Below the pieces are notes generated by a model, which did no database searches, was not told where the DNA came from, and saw nothing but the letters and a program-made list of their open reading frames with translations. A program made the translations under genes and the position numbers. A stretch of DNA of 34,467 bases from Treponema sp. (lineage in GTDB: Bacteria; Spirochaetota; Spirochaetia; Treponematales; Breznakiellaceae), in the NCBI GenBank assembly GCA_031258225.1, contig JAIRND010000101.1, positions 1-34,467 on the forward strand, read 5' to 3'. Below, in pieces: positions 7,313 through 16,700 of this stretch. Positions within the stretch are counted from its first letter, which is position 1. Each line of letters opens with the position of its first letter.

Positions 7313-8086
7313 CTACAAACCGGTGGGAACATCGACAAACTCAACATCAATGGATAACTCCGCCGCGCAGTGTTCCATTACCCGGCGGACCCCCCACACC
7401 TCGGTGGAATGATGGCCGCCGGCGATCATGTTCAGCCGGCCCTCCTCAAGTTCGTGGTAGACTGAGTGCGACGCCTCGCCGGTGATGTAAAGGTCGATCC
7501 CCTCCTCAATCGCCTGCAGGGCCTCCCTGGGGGCGCCGCCGGAGATTACCGCGCAGGTTCCGTTCAAATCCCCGCCAAACGGAAACACCCCCAGCGGCGG
7601 GCGGCCCAAAAAACTTATCCGCTTAACCGCTTCCTCTATGGGGATGGGAGGATCAAGGACCCCCTTATACCCTATTTTGCGGTCGTGGTACAGGCCAAAG
7701 GGCTGGATCTCCGTGAGCCCCACCAGTTCCGCCAGGACCGCGTTGTTCCCCAGCAGGGGATGCGCATCCAGCGGAAGATGAACGGCGTAGAGGGCGATAT
7801 TGTGATCCAGGAGGAATTTGAGCCGTTCCCGGTGGTTCCCCTGTACCCGAGGCGAATCGCCCCACAACAGGCCGTGGTGTACAAAGAGCAGCCCCGCCCC
7901 GCGGGAAGCGGCGTGCTTAAAGGTTTCCAGATTCGCGTCCACCGCGAAGGCGATCTTCCCGATCTCCGATCCGTCGTTGTCCACCTGCAGGCCGTTTTGG
8001 GAATCATCAGCGCCGCTAAAACTTTCAATGTCCAACAGGGACTTGAAGTAGGCGTCCAGCTTCCGGGTGGTACTATGCGCGTTCAC
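7313..8086 (-). CDS. Nif3-like dinuclear metal-centre protein (YbgI/DUF34 family)
   Basis: A 257-residue protein with the Nif3 family motifs: ADDSQNGLQVDN near residue 25, the metal-binding LLFVHHGLLWGD, YAVHLPLDAHPLLGNNAVLAELVGL, and near the C-terminus IAGGHHSTEVWGVRRVMEH. The family forms toroidal hexamers with a two-metal site; some members are annotated GTP cyclohydrolase I type 2, but the physiological role is unsettled. The only in-frame start at the right place is GTG 8086, without a ribosome site; a promoter-like TTGGAA-17-TACACT ends eight bases upstream. The gene lies between the hydrolase-like gene (six-base gap) and lspA (48 bases). Confidence 0.9.
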   Translation of the reverse strand: MNAHSTTRKLDAYFKSLLDIESFSGADDSQNGLQVDNDGSEIGKIAFAVDANLETFKHAASRGAGLLFVHHGLLWGDSPRVQGNHRERLKFLLDHNIALYAVHLPLDAHPLLGNNAVLAELVGLTEIQPFGLYHDRKIGYKGVLDPPIPIEEAVKRISFLGRPPLGVFPFGGDLNGTCAVISGGAPREALQAIEEGIDLYITGEASHSVYHELEEGRLNMIAGGHHSTEVWGVRRVMEHCAAELSIDVEFVDVPTGL

Positions 8087-8092
8087 AGAGTA

Positions 8093-9676
8093 CTAGTGTA
8101 ACCGGAGATCCCCAAAATTCCAATAGCGGGTTTCCAGGTAAAGCCCGTCGCTCAGGTGGAGGCGGCCTGTAAAGGACGAGGCGGTTCCGCCTGTTAGGGG
8201 TCCGGCGGCGGCCAGCTCGCAGAAACGGGCAATAAGGGCGGCGCCGTCTTCCGCGCAGCCCCCGGGCCGGCCGGACAGCAGGGCGTTGTACAGCGGGTAC
8301 TCCCGCGGAAGGTCCGAATAACCCAGGGGCCCCGCCCCCTCCAGAGAGGCCAGCGCGGCGGGGGTATCGGAGTTCCGCAGGGCCTTGAACACGGCGGCAT
8401 AGGCCCCGTCCTCCGCGTCCGGGCCCCGGCCGGAAACCAGGTAGAGCGTGGGGATAGGGGGCCGCGGGACCGCTTCAGGTTCCCCCACCCGCTCAGGCCG
8501 AAGGCGGCCGAACCAGGTCCGGAGTCTTGCCAGAACGGCGCCGAACACCCCGGCGGGGGCGGCGCCGTTTCCCGGAGGCGGAACGGCAGGGGCCCGGGAG
8601 GACCAAAAACGGCCCTCCACAACCACGAGCCCCCGCGCGCCGTAGGGGACGGGCGGGTCGGGGCCCCGGACAAGCCCGGCGGCCCCCCTGCCGGACCCCC
8701 CGGCGCCGGAGGGGGAAACAAGGTAGGCCAGCGCGGAAGCGCCCGTTCCCCAGCCCGCCAGGAACAGGGGCGCCCCGGCGGAGGCGGGGGCCAGGGAGTT
8801 CAGGTTTTCCGTTGTATAGGGGAGCAGGAATTCAAGTTCGGCCATCTTCTCCGCCTCCAGGGCCCGGCCCGCGTCGTTGGCCTTTTTAAGCCTGGTCCCG
8901 TCGCGAAAGGCCCGCCAGAGCCTGAGCAGCCGCCCCGGCCAGCCGGAATCCCCGCGGCTATAACTTATCACGGTAAAACCCCGCTCCTCCAGGGCGGCGC
9001 AAATTCCGTCCACCGCGCTAAATCCGCCAAAATCGGGGGGAACCAGGAAGATAAGGGGCCTAGGAGTCTGTGGGGCTTGTGGATTTTTGCGGTCGTTGAC
9101 CGCAAAAATCTCCGATTCTCGGGCTTCTTTGGGAGTCTGCAAGGTAGAAAACGCACAAAATTGCGCGTTTTCTTTATTATTTGGGCTAAAGCCCCACAGA
9201 CTCCCAGGCCCGCAGCGATCCGCGCCGGAGGGCTCCCCCGAATCCCGGCCGTCAAAGACATGCAGGGTATAAACAGGGCTTCCGGCCCTCTCTGGCCCCC
9301 GCAGCGTAACATCCCGTGAACTTACGGGAACCTGGGGAACGGGGGCGAACCACAGGGCCGCGGCGCTTGTCAGGACCAGGAACCCAAGGGCGGGGACGAT
9401 AAACAGGGCCCCCCGCTCATGAAACCCGGCGTTGCGGCGGACCCCCGTAAGGAGGGGGCGGAGGTTCATCAGGGCTATCATCAGGTGGTTAAACAGCAGC
9501 GGAACGCATTCGGGCCTGAATCCATAGGCGGGGAAGATGGTAAGGGCGATCCCCAGGGCCAGAACGGGAAACCAGGCGATACCGTCAAGGGGCCAAAGCC
9601 CCTTAAACAGGGGACGGATAAGAAAAACAAGCGTAAACAACGAACTAAGGAGTTCCGGTACCAAAATTTCCCGCAT
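8093..9676 (-). CDS. Membrane-anchored alpha/beta-hydrolase-like protein carrying an in-frame palindromic insertion
   Basis: About 527 residues from the ATG at 9676 (the ORF track starts at a GTG nine codons earlier). The N-terminal 110 or so residues hold several transmembrane helices (ELLSSLFTLVFLIRPLFKGL, IVPALGFLVLTSAAALWFA), followed by an extracytoplasmic part with alpha/beta-hydrolase flavour: PLIFLVPPDFGGFSAVDGI, FTVISYSRGDSG, and a nucleophile-elbow-like LAGWGTGASALAYL in which the usual GxSxG serine is Thr/Gly, so catalysis is doubtful. Between the stem and the hydrolase-like part sit about 47 residues (GSLWGFSPNNKENAQF...AVNDRKNPQAPQTP) encoded wholly by a palindromic element. The C-terminal half is very rich in Gly, Ala and Pro. 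I do not recognise a named family. Confidence 0.6.
   Translation of the reverse strand: MREILVPELLSSLFTLVFLIRPLFKGLWPLDGIAWFPVLALGIALTIFPAYGFRPECVPLLFNHLMIALMNLRPLLTGVRRNAGFHERGALFIVPALGFLVLTSAAALWFAPVPQVPVSSRDVTLRGPERAGSPVYTLHVFDGRDSGEPSGADRCGPGSLWGFSPNNKENAQFCAFSTLQTPKEARESEIFAVNDRKNPQAPQTPRPLIFLVPPDFGGFSAVDGICAALEERGFTVISYSRGDSGWPGRLLRLWRAFRDGTRLKKANDAGRALEAEKMAELEFLLPYTTENLNSLAPASAGAPLFLAGWGTGASALAYLVSPSGAGGSGRGAAGLVRGPDPPVPYGARGLVVVEGRFWSSRAPAVPPPGNGAAPAGVFGAVLARLRTWFGRLRPERVGEPEAVPRPPIPTLYLVSGRGPDAEDGAYAAVFKALRNSDTPAALASLEGAGPLGYSDLPREYPLYNALLSGRPGGCAEDGAALIARFCELAAAGPLTGGTASSFTGRLHLSDGLYLETRYWNFGDLRLH
9063..9204. repeat. 142-bp palindromic element inserted in frame within a gene
   Basis: Perfect 16-bp terminal inverted repeats, GGAGTCTGTGGGGCTT (9063-9078) and its complement (9189-9204). 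Inside lie a 13-bp perfect stem (GATTTTTGCGGTC, loop GTT, 9082-9110), a second hairpin GAAAACGC/GCGTTTTC (9147-9172), and an internal extra copy of GGGAGTCTG (9131-9139). The reading frame of the surrounding minus-strand gene stays open through it, adding about 47 residues. The GGAGTYTG/CARACTCC ends are shared with 1331-1401. Confidence 0.85.
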
Positions 9677-9683
9677 AAACGCT

Positions 9684-9689
9684 AGTTTA
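9684..9689 (-). promoter_or_regulatory. -10-like box just before the hydrolase-like gene
   Basis: TAAACT lies seven bases before the ATG at 9676, the same sequence and spacing as at the symporter gene. No convincing -35 is seen, and no ribosome site, so this is weak on its own. Confidence 0.3.
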
Positions 9690-9725
9690 CCGCAAGACTT
9701 CACAAAGAATCTTGCCTTCGCAAGA

Positions 9726-9755
9726 TTGATCCCCGCCCTGTGTTTTGGATATACT
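9726..9755 (+). promoter_or_regulatory. Promoter of the HDOD-MoxR-DUF58-transglutaminase operon
   Basis: TTGATC (9726-9731), 18 bases, TATACT (9750-9755). It precedes the HDOD gene by about 110 bases, leaving a GC-rich untranslated leader with a proper AAGGAAGG ribosome site. No other good promoter is seen before the downstream genes. Confidence 0.6.
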
Positions 9756-9864
9756 AAGACCAGGAGTAATCGGGGTTCCCGCCGGAGCGGGGTCCCCTAA
9801 GCCCCCGATAAGTGCGTAGACGCGGCGATAGCGGAAACAAAAGAACCGGGAAGGAAGGCACAGA

Positions 9865-11358
9865 GTGGCAGCCCAGGAACTGGTTGTTGACGAACCAAAG
9901 ATAAAAAAGGCGATCCAGGCGGGGATACCCCTCACCATTACTACGTTTACCCTGCCCCATGAAATAGAAATTTACATTGAACAGGTGTTGGTTGTGTTCT
10001 TGCGGGAAGTACACCAGGAAAAACTTAAAGATTACATTGTGTACTGTGTTCAGGAACTGGCGGTTAACGCGAAAAAGGCCAACACCAAACGGGTCTACTT
10101 CATGGAAAAGGGCCTGGACCTGACCAATCCCGTGCAGTACAAGGAGGGCATGGCCTCGTTCAAGGACACTACGCTTTCCAATATCGCCCACTACCTGCAG
10201 ATGCAGAAAGAACAGGGCCTCTACGTCAAGTTAACCCTCCAGGTACGGAAAAACATCATCCATATCGAAGTCCGCAACAACGTGGCCGTAACCAAAACGG
10301 AACTTATCCGTATTCATGACAAGCTGGCCCGTTCACGGCAGTACAACTCGCTGGAAGACGCACTTGCCCAGGTACTCGACAATTCGGAAGGCGCCGGCCT
10401 GGGGCTTGTGATTCTGGTCCTTATGCTGAAAAAGATGGGGCTTGACGAGGACTGCTTCGATATACTCTCCACGGAAAAGGAAACCATTGCCCGGCTTATC
10501 GTTCCCCTTGACAGGACCCGGGTGGAGAACCTGTCGCTCCTGGCCAAGACCGTGGTGGATCAGGTAAACTCCCTGCCCCAGTTCCCGGAAAACATTCTTA
10601 CGATCCAGAAGATGATCAACGACCCCAGGTCCGACATGGGAAGCATTGCCCGGCACATCTCCCAGGACCCGGCAATGACCGCGGATCTGCTAAAGATCGT
10701 CAACTCCGCCCAGTACATGCTGGCAAAGAAGGTCGATACTATCGCGGAGGCGGTCAAGATGGTCGGAATACGGGGCATCAAGAACCTGTTGTACTCCTAC
10801 GGAACCCAGAAAATACTTGGGGACAACACGGTTGAAAAAAGGGCCCTGTGGGAACATTCCTACAAGGTGGCCTTTTACGCCTACAACCTGATCAGGAATT
10901 TCAAGCGGGAAAACACCCTGCTGGACGATGTGTACGTGAGCGGCATCCTGCACGACATGGGAAAGATCGTCTTTTCCAATGTCCACCCCGAACTGTTAAA
11001 CAATATTCGTAATTTCTGCCAGGAAAAGGGCCTGCCCCTGTCCATGTTCGAGGACCTTTCCGCCGGGCTTAACCACGCGGAAATCGGCGCCCTTATCGCG
11101 GAGAAGTGGAATTTCCCCGAACCCCTGGTAGTGGCCATCCGCTTCCACCACGACCCTGAATCCGCGGACCCAAAGTACCGGGACCTGGTCCAGGCGGTGT
11201 ACCTGGCGAATATGCTCTGCGAATACGAACGGCAAAACGTTACCTACGACCAATTCGACATTGGGGTGCTGGAAACCTACGGTATTAAATCGAAAAAACA
11301 GATTGAGGACATGGTCTCCCAGTTTGTCATGGGCTTTAACCGGGACCGCGAGAAGTAA
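9865..11358 (+). CDS. HDOD-domain signalling protein with N-terminal HATPase-like domain
   Basis: A 497-residue cytosolic protein. Residues about 50-215 resemble a histidine-kinase-type ATPase fold, with an N-box-like VQELAVNAKKANTKRVYF and a glycine box NSEGAGLGLVILVLMLKK, but no phosphoacceptor His box or receiver domain. Residues about 230-430 form an HDOD domain (VNSLPQFPENILTIQKMIND, DPAMTADLLKIVNSAQYM, the HD pair His363-Asp364 in ILHDMGKIVFSNVHPE, then LNHAEIGALIAEKWNFPE and VAIRFHHDPE). In HDOD proteins some catalytic HD residues are often lost; here HD and HH are visible, so phosphodiesterase-like activity is not excluded. GTG start with AAGGAAGG upstream. First gene of the operon with moxR and the DUF58 and transglutaminase genes, suggesting a regulatory link to the envelope. 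Confidence 0.85.
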   Translation: MAAQELVVDEPKIKKAIQAGIPLTITTFTLPHEIEIYIEQVLVVFLREVHQEKLKDYIVYCVQELAVNAKKANTKRVYFMEKGLDLTNPVQYKEGMASFKDTTLSNIAHYLQMQKEQGLYVKLTLQVRKNIIHIEVRNNVAVTKTELIRIHDKLARSRQYNSLEDALAQVLDNSEGAGLGLVILVLMLKKMGLDEDCFDILSTEKETIARLIVPLDRTRVENLSLLAKTVVDQVNSLPQFPENILTIQKMINDPRSDMGSIARHISQDPAMTADLLKIVNSAQYMLAKKVDTIAEAVKMVGIRGIKNLLYSYGTQKILGDNTVEKRALWEHSYKVAFYAYNLIRNFKRENTLLDDVYVSGILHDMGKIVFSNVHPELLNNIRNFCQEKGLPLSMFEDLSAGLNHAEIGALIAEKWNFPEPLVVAIRFHHDPESADPKYRDLVQAVYLANMLCEYERQNVTYDQFDIGVLETYGIKSKKQIEDMVSQFVMGFNRDREK

Positions 11359-11399
11359 AACCGCGGCAAACCGGTGGGCCCTGATGCCCTATCCGTGCT

Positions 11400-12449
11400 A
11401 TGCTCCTTCCTATGCTACAACAGAAAGCTGGCGTTGTCACGCCTGGCGTTGTCACGCCTGGCGTGGCCGCGCCGGGCGCGGACGTGCCGGGCGCGACTGT
11501 GCCGGACGCGGCGTTCGCGACGGCGGACGCCCTGGTAAAGGGGGCTGCCCGGATCATCCGGGGGAAGGGGGAATTTCTTGAATTCCTTACCGCGGCGATT
11601 CTGGCGGGGGGGCATACGCTTATCGAAGACAACCCGGGGCTGGGGAAAACCACAGTGGCCAAGACGTTCGCGAAACTTATCCGGGGAACGAAAAAAAGCC
11701 TTGTTTTTAAGCGTATTCAGTTTACCCCGGACCTGCTGCCCTACGACATCACCGGGGTTGACGTGTTCGACCCCACGAGCCGCCGGTTTCGCTTTGTTCC
11801 CGGACCGGTGCTGGCCAATATTGTCCTGGCCGATGAGATCAACCGGGCCACGCCCAAGGTCCAGTCCGCCCTGCTGGAAGTGATGGCGGAACGGCAGGTT
11901 ACGATTGGCGCCGCCACCCACAGACCCCCGGAACCTTTTTTTGTCATTGCCACGGAGAACCCCATTGAAAGCGAGGGGACCTTCCCGCTGCCCAGCGCCC
12001 AACTGGACCGTTTTATGATGCGCCTCTCCCTGGGTTATCCAGACCGGGAGGCGGAACTCTCGATCCTCGAGGAAAACCCCCAGGAAAAGGCCCTGGCGGC
12101 CCTTAAACCGGTCTGTACGGCGGCGGATTTTATGGCCGCGCGGGAAGCGGCGGCGGGGATTTTCTGCCACCCCACCCTTAAAGGCGCCATTGCCGACCTG
12201 GTCCGGGATACGCGGATTCACCGGGGCTTTACGCTGGGGGCGAGCCCCCGCGCGGGACTGCAACTGCTGGCCGCGGTCCGCGCCCTGGCCCTGGTACGCG
12301 GAAGAACCTACGTTACCGATGAAGACGTGCTTGCCCTTGCCGTCCCGGTACTGAGCCACCGGCTCAAGCTGCGCGACCCCCGCTCCCAGGCCGACAAACT
12401 TATCCGGGAGATCTGCCTTGCCCGAATTGAAGGAATCAAAGCCGTTTAA
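11400..12449 (+). CDS. MoxR-family AAA+ ATPase
   Basis: A 349-residue MoxR ATPase, a chaperone-like AAA+ protein usually encoded beside DUF58 proteins. Walker A is EDNPGLGKTTVAK, Walker B VLADEINRATPKVQ, sensor 1 FVIATENPIESEGTFPLP, and the sensor-2/arginine region GASPRAGLQLLAAVRALA. An unusual N-terminal extension of about 40 residues contains five pentapeptide repeats of the form G-V/A-x-x-P (GVVTPGVVTPGVAAPG). Start codon choice is unclear (ATG 11400 or 11412; neither has a ribosome site), so part of the extension might not be translated. It lies 41 bases after the HDOD gene; the DUF58 gene starts seven bases after its stop. Confidence 0.9.
   Translation: MLLPMLQQKAGVVTPGVVTPGVAAPGADVPGATVPDAAFATADALVKGAARIIRGKGEFLEFLTAAILAGGHTLIEDNPGLGKTTVAKTFAKLIRGTKKSLVFKRIQFTPDLLPYDITGVDVFDPTSRRFRFVPGPVLANIVLADEINRATPKVQSALLEVMAERQVTIGAATHRPPEPFFVIATENPIESEGTFPLPSAQLDRFMMRLSLGYPDREAELSILEENPQEKALAALKPVCTAADFMAAREAAAGIFCHPTLKGAIADLVRDTRIHRGFTLGASPRAGLQLLAAVRALALVRGRTYVTDEDVLALAVPVLSHRLKLRDPRSQADKLIREICLARIEGIKAV
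11430..11504 (+). repeat. Five tandem 15-bp units in the moxR start region
   Basis: Two exact copies of GGCGTTGTCACGCCT followed by three diverged units (all starting GGCG and ending in CCG). They code for PG-rich pentapeptides. Length change by whole units would not shift the frame. Confidence 0.8.
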
Positions 12450-12456
12450 GGACGGG

Positions 12457-13728
12457 ATGGCGGACGGGAGCCCCGGCCGGCCTGGCAGGACCCCCCCGCT
12501 GCCCCTGGCGCGCCTGTCCCCCTCCGGTTTCTTTATCCTTGTCGTCATTGCCGCGGCCTTCGGCGTGGGAAGCGTACGGCAGGAACTGGCCCTAAGCCTT
12601 GTGGGGGCGATTCTCCTCTCCGTCTGGACGTACTGCCTTGTCCTGGGTTTTGTCATGGCCCTTGTCCACCGGAACAAAGCGTCCCGCATGCGGTTCGATC
12701 TAAGCCCCCGCGAGATCACGGCGGGGATGGCGGTGGAGACCCTGTACAAAGAGGGGGCCCGCTTTTTTAGAATTCCGGGAATCCTGATCCGCTGCCGCCT
12801 GTGCCTGGAAACCAAAGACGGCCGCCGGGTGGAGCATATCTTCGATCCCGGCCTGCCCGCCGGCCCCTTAACGGTTCCCCTGCGGGGGGCCTACTATTCA
12901 CGCGGGGATGAGCTGCGGGTGCTTGACGCCTTTCATTTCTTCTCCTTTTCCTGGCCCCTGCGCCGGGAGACGGAGGCCCGACTCCTGGTGAGCCCCCGTC
13001 CGCTGGAAGAGGGGCTCCCGGTAAAGCCCCGGTCCGGGGGCCGGGAACGGCATTCCGGCGTCCACTACCTGCGCAACGATGACCTGATCGACCACCGGCC
13101 CTACATTCCGGGGGATGATCCCCGCCGGATCAACTGGAAGCTCTACAGCCACGGTACCTCCAACGCCCTGTTTGTCCGGGAGGGGGAGAGCGAACCCCCG
13201 CCCCACTCGCGGTTCCTCATCCTTGTGGACACGGAGACCGACAGGATCCTCTACAGCCCCGGTGCGGGACGGGACGCGGTGGACCTGCTCTGCGTCCAGG
13301 CCCTGACCATGGCCCGGGAGCTTGCCGGAAGGGGTATGGACGTGCTGACCGGCTATACGGGCGGGACCATACGGGAAGGAGACCCCGCCCAGGCGATGGC
13401 CTGGCCCGCATCCCTGCCCGTTTCGGGTCCGGCGGAACTTCCCTCCGTGGACCGGGGGACCTGCATCCTGGCCCTGCCCCGGACCAGCGCGGGAACAAGC
13501 GCGCTGGATCGCCTCCTGGGCCGCCGCCCCCCTCCTCCACTGCCCTGCGATATCCTCTTTCTCTACACGGAAGACGGGCCGGGCCTGATCCAGGAGGCCG
13601 CGGAGACCTGCGCCCGGCTCTACGGGGCGCGGAACGCCGTCCGCTCCCAGGCGGTTCCCATTGCCCGCGTGCCGGCAACGCCGGGGACGGTGACACCGGG
13701 GACGGCGACACCGGGGACGACGCCGTGA
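12457..13728 (+). CDS. DUF58 domain protein
   Basis: About 423 residues from the ATG at 12457, chosen because AAGGA lies four bases upstream; the ORF-track TTG start at 12418 would overlap moxR. Two transmembrane helices (FFILVVIAAAFGVGS and ELALSLVGAILLSVWTYCLVL) lead into a DUF58 domain with the signature DLIDHRPYIPGDDPRRINWKLYSHGTSNALFVREGE. DUF58 proteins pair with MoxR ATPases and often have a VWA-like fold; their function is poorly known, commonly linked to envelope or stress. The C-terminus ends in pentapeptide repeats (TPGTVTPGTATPGTTP) similar in composition to those at the MoxR N-terminus. The stop overlaps the next gene's GTG. Confidence 0.9.
   Translation: MADGSPGRPGRTPPLPLARLSPSGFFILVVIAAAFGVGSVRQELALSLVGAILLSVWTYCLVLGFVMALVHRNKASRMRFDLSPREITAGMAVETLYKEGARFFRIPGILIRCRLCLETKDGRRVEHIFDPGLPAGPLTVPLRGAYYSRGDELRVLDAFHFFSFSWPLRRETEARLLVSPRPLEEGLPVKPRSGGRERHSGVHYLRNDDLIDHRPYIPGDDPRRINWKLYSHGTSNALFVREGESEPPPHSRFLILVDTETDRILYSPGAGRDAVDLLCVQALTMARELAGRGMDVLTGYTGGTIREGDPAQAMAWPASLPVSGPAELPSVDRGTCILALPRTSAGTSALDRLLGRRPPPPLPCDILFLYTEDGPGLIQEAAETCARLYGARNAVRSQAVPIARVPATPGTVTPGTATPGTTP
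13669..13725 (+). repeat. Tandem 15-bp units at the end of the DUF58 gene
   Basis: GGGACGGTGACACCG (13684-13698), GGGACGGCGACACCG (13699-13713) and a shortened third unit, coding for G-T-V/A-T-P. Codon use differs from the moxR repeats although the peptides are alike. Confidence 0.75.
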
Positions 13729-16700
13729 GGGCCGCTATTGTCCTGCGCTCCTGCGCCCTGGTTCTTATCCTGTTCCAGGTGGCACTGCCGGCCGGGGATA
13801 TGACGGATCTGCCGGTCTTTGCCGCCGCCCTGCTGGCCGGTTTCCTGGCCTCCGCCTTGTTGGGGAAGCGGACCCGGTGGAACAGGGGCTTGCGCGCGGC
13901 GCTTCTGATCCTCCTGCCCTGGTTCGCGCGCATCCTTATCAGCCTGCCCGGGCTATTCGTCCCCGGCCCCTTCCCCGGTTCCTCCGGGACGGCCCCCGGC
14001 CTTGACAGCCTGCTCCTGGACTACGACCGCAACGCCTTCGTGTTCCTTATCCCCTACTACTGGACCGCGTTAAGCGGCTTGTTCTCCGCCGCTTCCCGGG
14101 GGGCCTTACGGGCCAGTTGCGGGATCGATCTGCTTATCCTGTCCGGCATCTATACCCTTACCCATACCAGAACTATCGGCCTGTACCGCTGGCCCATCGT
14201 AACCATTGCCGTTTTTGGGACCATCGGGTTTTTGGAACTTGCCGCCCTTATCCGGTCCATACCGGTGGAGTACAAACCGCGCCGGGGGGAACAAACCGGC
14301 GCCGCGGCGCTGCTCCTCTTTCTGGTGGTCCTGGGGGGCCTTCTCTTTATCAGACCCTCCCAGGAAAAGGCGGTAGAACAGGGGGGCGGCCTCCTCGCGC
14401 CCAACCTGTTCAGCTTTGATTTTTCAAAATTCCTCAAACTGGAAAGCCAGATCAGCATGAACGACGATCTGGTGCTGATCGTGAAAAAGGACGGCGATGA
14501 CCAGCACATCCTGCTGCGCCGTTACATACTGTCCGGCTACAACAGCAGGCAGGGTTTTTTCCGCCTAGAGGACCTTGACGGCCAGGATCATCCTGAGTAC
14601 CTGCCGGAACGGAGCATGAACCTGCCCGCCCTGGAACACGCGGAACAAACGCGGGCCGCGCGAATCACCAACCAGGAATACTACCTGGTGAACTTCGATT
14701 CGCGGGCCTTCATTGGTATGAATCAGCCCGTCCGGGTGATCCCCTACCAGGAATGGGACGCCTCCTCATTCAGTTCTGTCTACGCGGTAAGCAGCGTTAC
14801 CAGTGAGGTTATCCCCATCGATCTTATCGAACTGGACCTGTGGCCCCCCTCCCCGGCGCTTCTGGACATGGGGGAGGCGGAGTACCGGCTCTACACCGAA
14901 TACGGCGGTGACGAACGGCTGCGGGCCTACGCGGAAAGCATAAGCGGCGGGACGGAAAACTACTGGGACCGTGTACAGGGAATCTACGAATGGCTTAAAT
15001 TCGGGGAGTACCGTTACAGCCTGCGGGCCGGCATAGCCCCGGACGGGGACCAGTTGAGTCATTTCCTCTTTACGTCAAAAAAGGGTTACTGTTCCTACTT
15101 CGCCTTCTCCTTTGCCCTTCTGCTCCGGTCCCTGGGTATTCCCGCGCGTGTCGGGGCCGGTTTTTTTCTGGACCCCGAGACCAACACGTTTGACTACTAC
15201 CCCGTCCGCGCCGACATGGCCCACGCCTGGGTAGAGGTCTGGTTCCCCGGTTACGGCTGGATCGAATACGATCCCACAACGGATATCCTGGCGGAGGGGG
15301 AGGAATTCAGAATCTCCGCCGGGGTACCCCAGGAACTCTTTGAGAAGTTGATGTGGGAGATCTTTAACTCCCGTAATTCGCTGCGGCCCAAAGAGGGACC
15401 GGATGAAAGCGGGGAGGAACCCCACCGTTCCGTGGAACCAGGTTTTGCGGAGACAGCCCGGAAATACTGGGCCGTGGTCCTCGTCTGCGTCCTGGTCCTC
15501 TGCGCGGCGTTCTTCCGCCTGTGGCCCTTCCTGGCCTGTTGCCTTGCCCGGGGGAAGCGCAACAAAGCCATAGCGTCCTGGAACCGGGCCCTCCACCTGC
15601 TCCGCCTGGGGGGAATAAGGCGGCCAAAGGGCAGCGGGGAGGCGGAATGGGCGCGGGAACTCGACCGGCCCGGAGACGGGGGCCCCTGTTATGAACTCTA
15701 CCGGTTAAAAACCGCCGCCCGCTTCGCGCCGAAATTTGGAGAGGAGGATGTTGCCCTGATGAAGACAACCTGGTCCACATTCATGACCGCTTACCGGCGG
15801 ACAGTACCCCTGTGGCGCCGCGTGCTCGCCGCAATCGCCGCCCCGGCGGCCTGGTTCCTGCCGGGGAGAGCGGCCGGCCCAAACACGCCGGTCCCGCCCG
15901 CCGCTTCGGGGGGGCCCCTTGTCCCGCTGATCCTTCTCCCGCTCATCCTGCTCTGCGCTCCGGGAACCAGCCGGGCCCAGGACAGCTACGACAATTCCCC
16001 GGATTCCCTGCTGGAGAAGGCCCAGGCCGCCGAACAGGCGGAGTACTGGGAGCGGGCCATCGAACTGTACACAAGCGGCCAAGAACAGTACCCCCAGGAT
16101 ATCCGGTTCCCCTGGGCCCTGGGACAATTGTACCAGAGCCGAAACCTTTACAGCCTGGCCTGGGACGAGTACCGCCGGGCGGAGAAGATCGCCCCCCGTG
16201 AACCGGCCCTGCTCTACAGCCTTGCCCAGACCGCCGGGTACCTTAACCTTGACACCCAGTCGGTAAGCTACCTGGAACGGCTTTTGGTTGTTGAACCGGA
16301 TCACCGGCAGGCCATCGGGCAGCTTGGCTGGATGTACTACAAGGTCCACCGCCAGGCGGAGGGGGACCAGCTCCTGCGTTCCGCCGTGGAGCGGTTCCAG
16401 GACACCAGCCCGGAGTACGCCATGACCCTGGGAACCCTTAACGCCGATATGTTCCGCTACGACGAGGGTAAATCGTGGTACCTGCGCGCCATAGAGGGGG
16501 CCGCGTCCCGCCAGGACTCCCTGTTCGCGGCGGTGGCCCACTACAACCTCTCCATTCTGGAAAGCCGCTTCTACCACTTCGATTGGGCCTTTGAACAGAC
16601 CAACGCCTCCCTGTCCCGGCTGAACCGCTCGTCGGGCCGCCTTGCCCGGGGAGAACTCTACCTGCGGCAGCTCGATCTCCGCTCCGCTTTTGCCGATTAC

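Noticed and set aside
11415-12815. 466-residue minus-strand ORF
   Set aside because: Antisense to moxR and the DUF58 gene; no recognisable domain.
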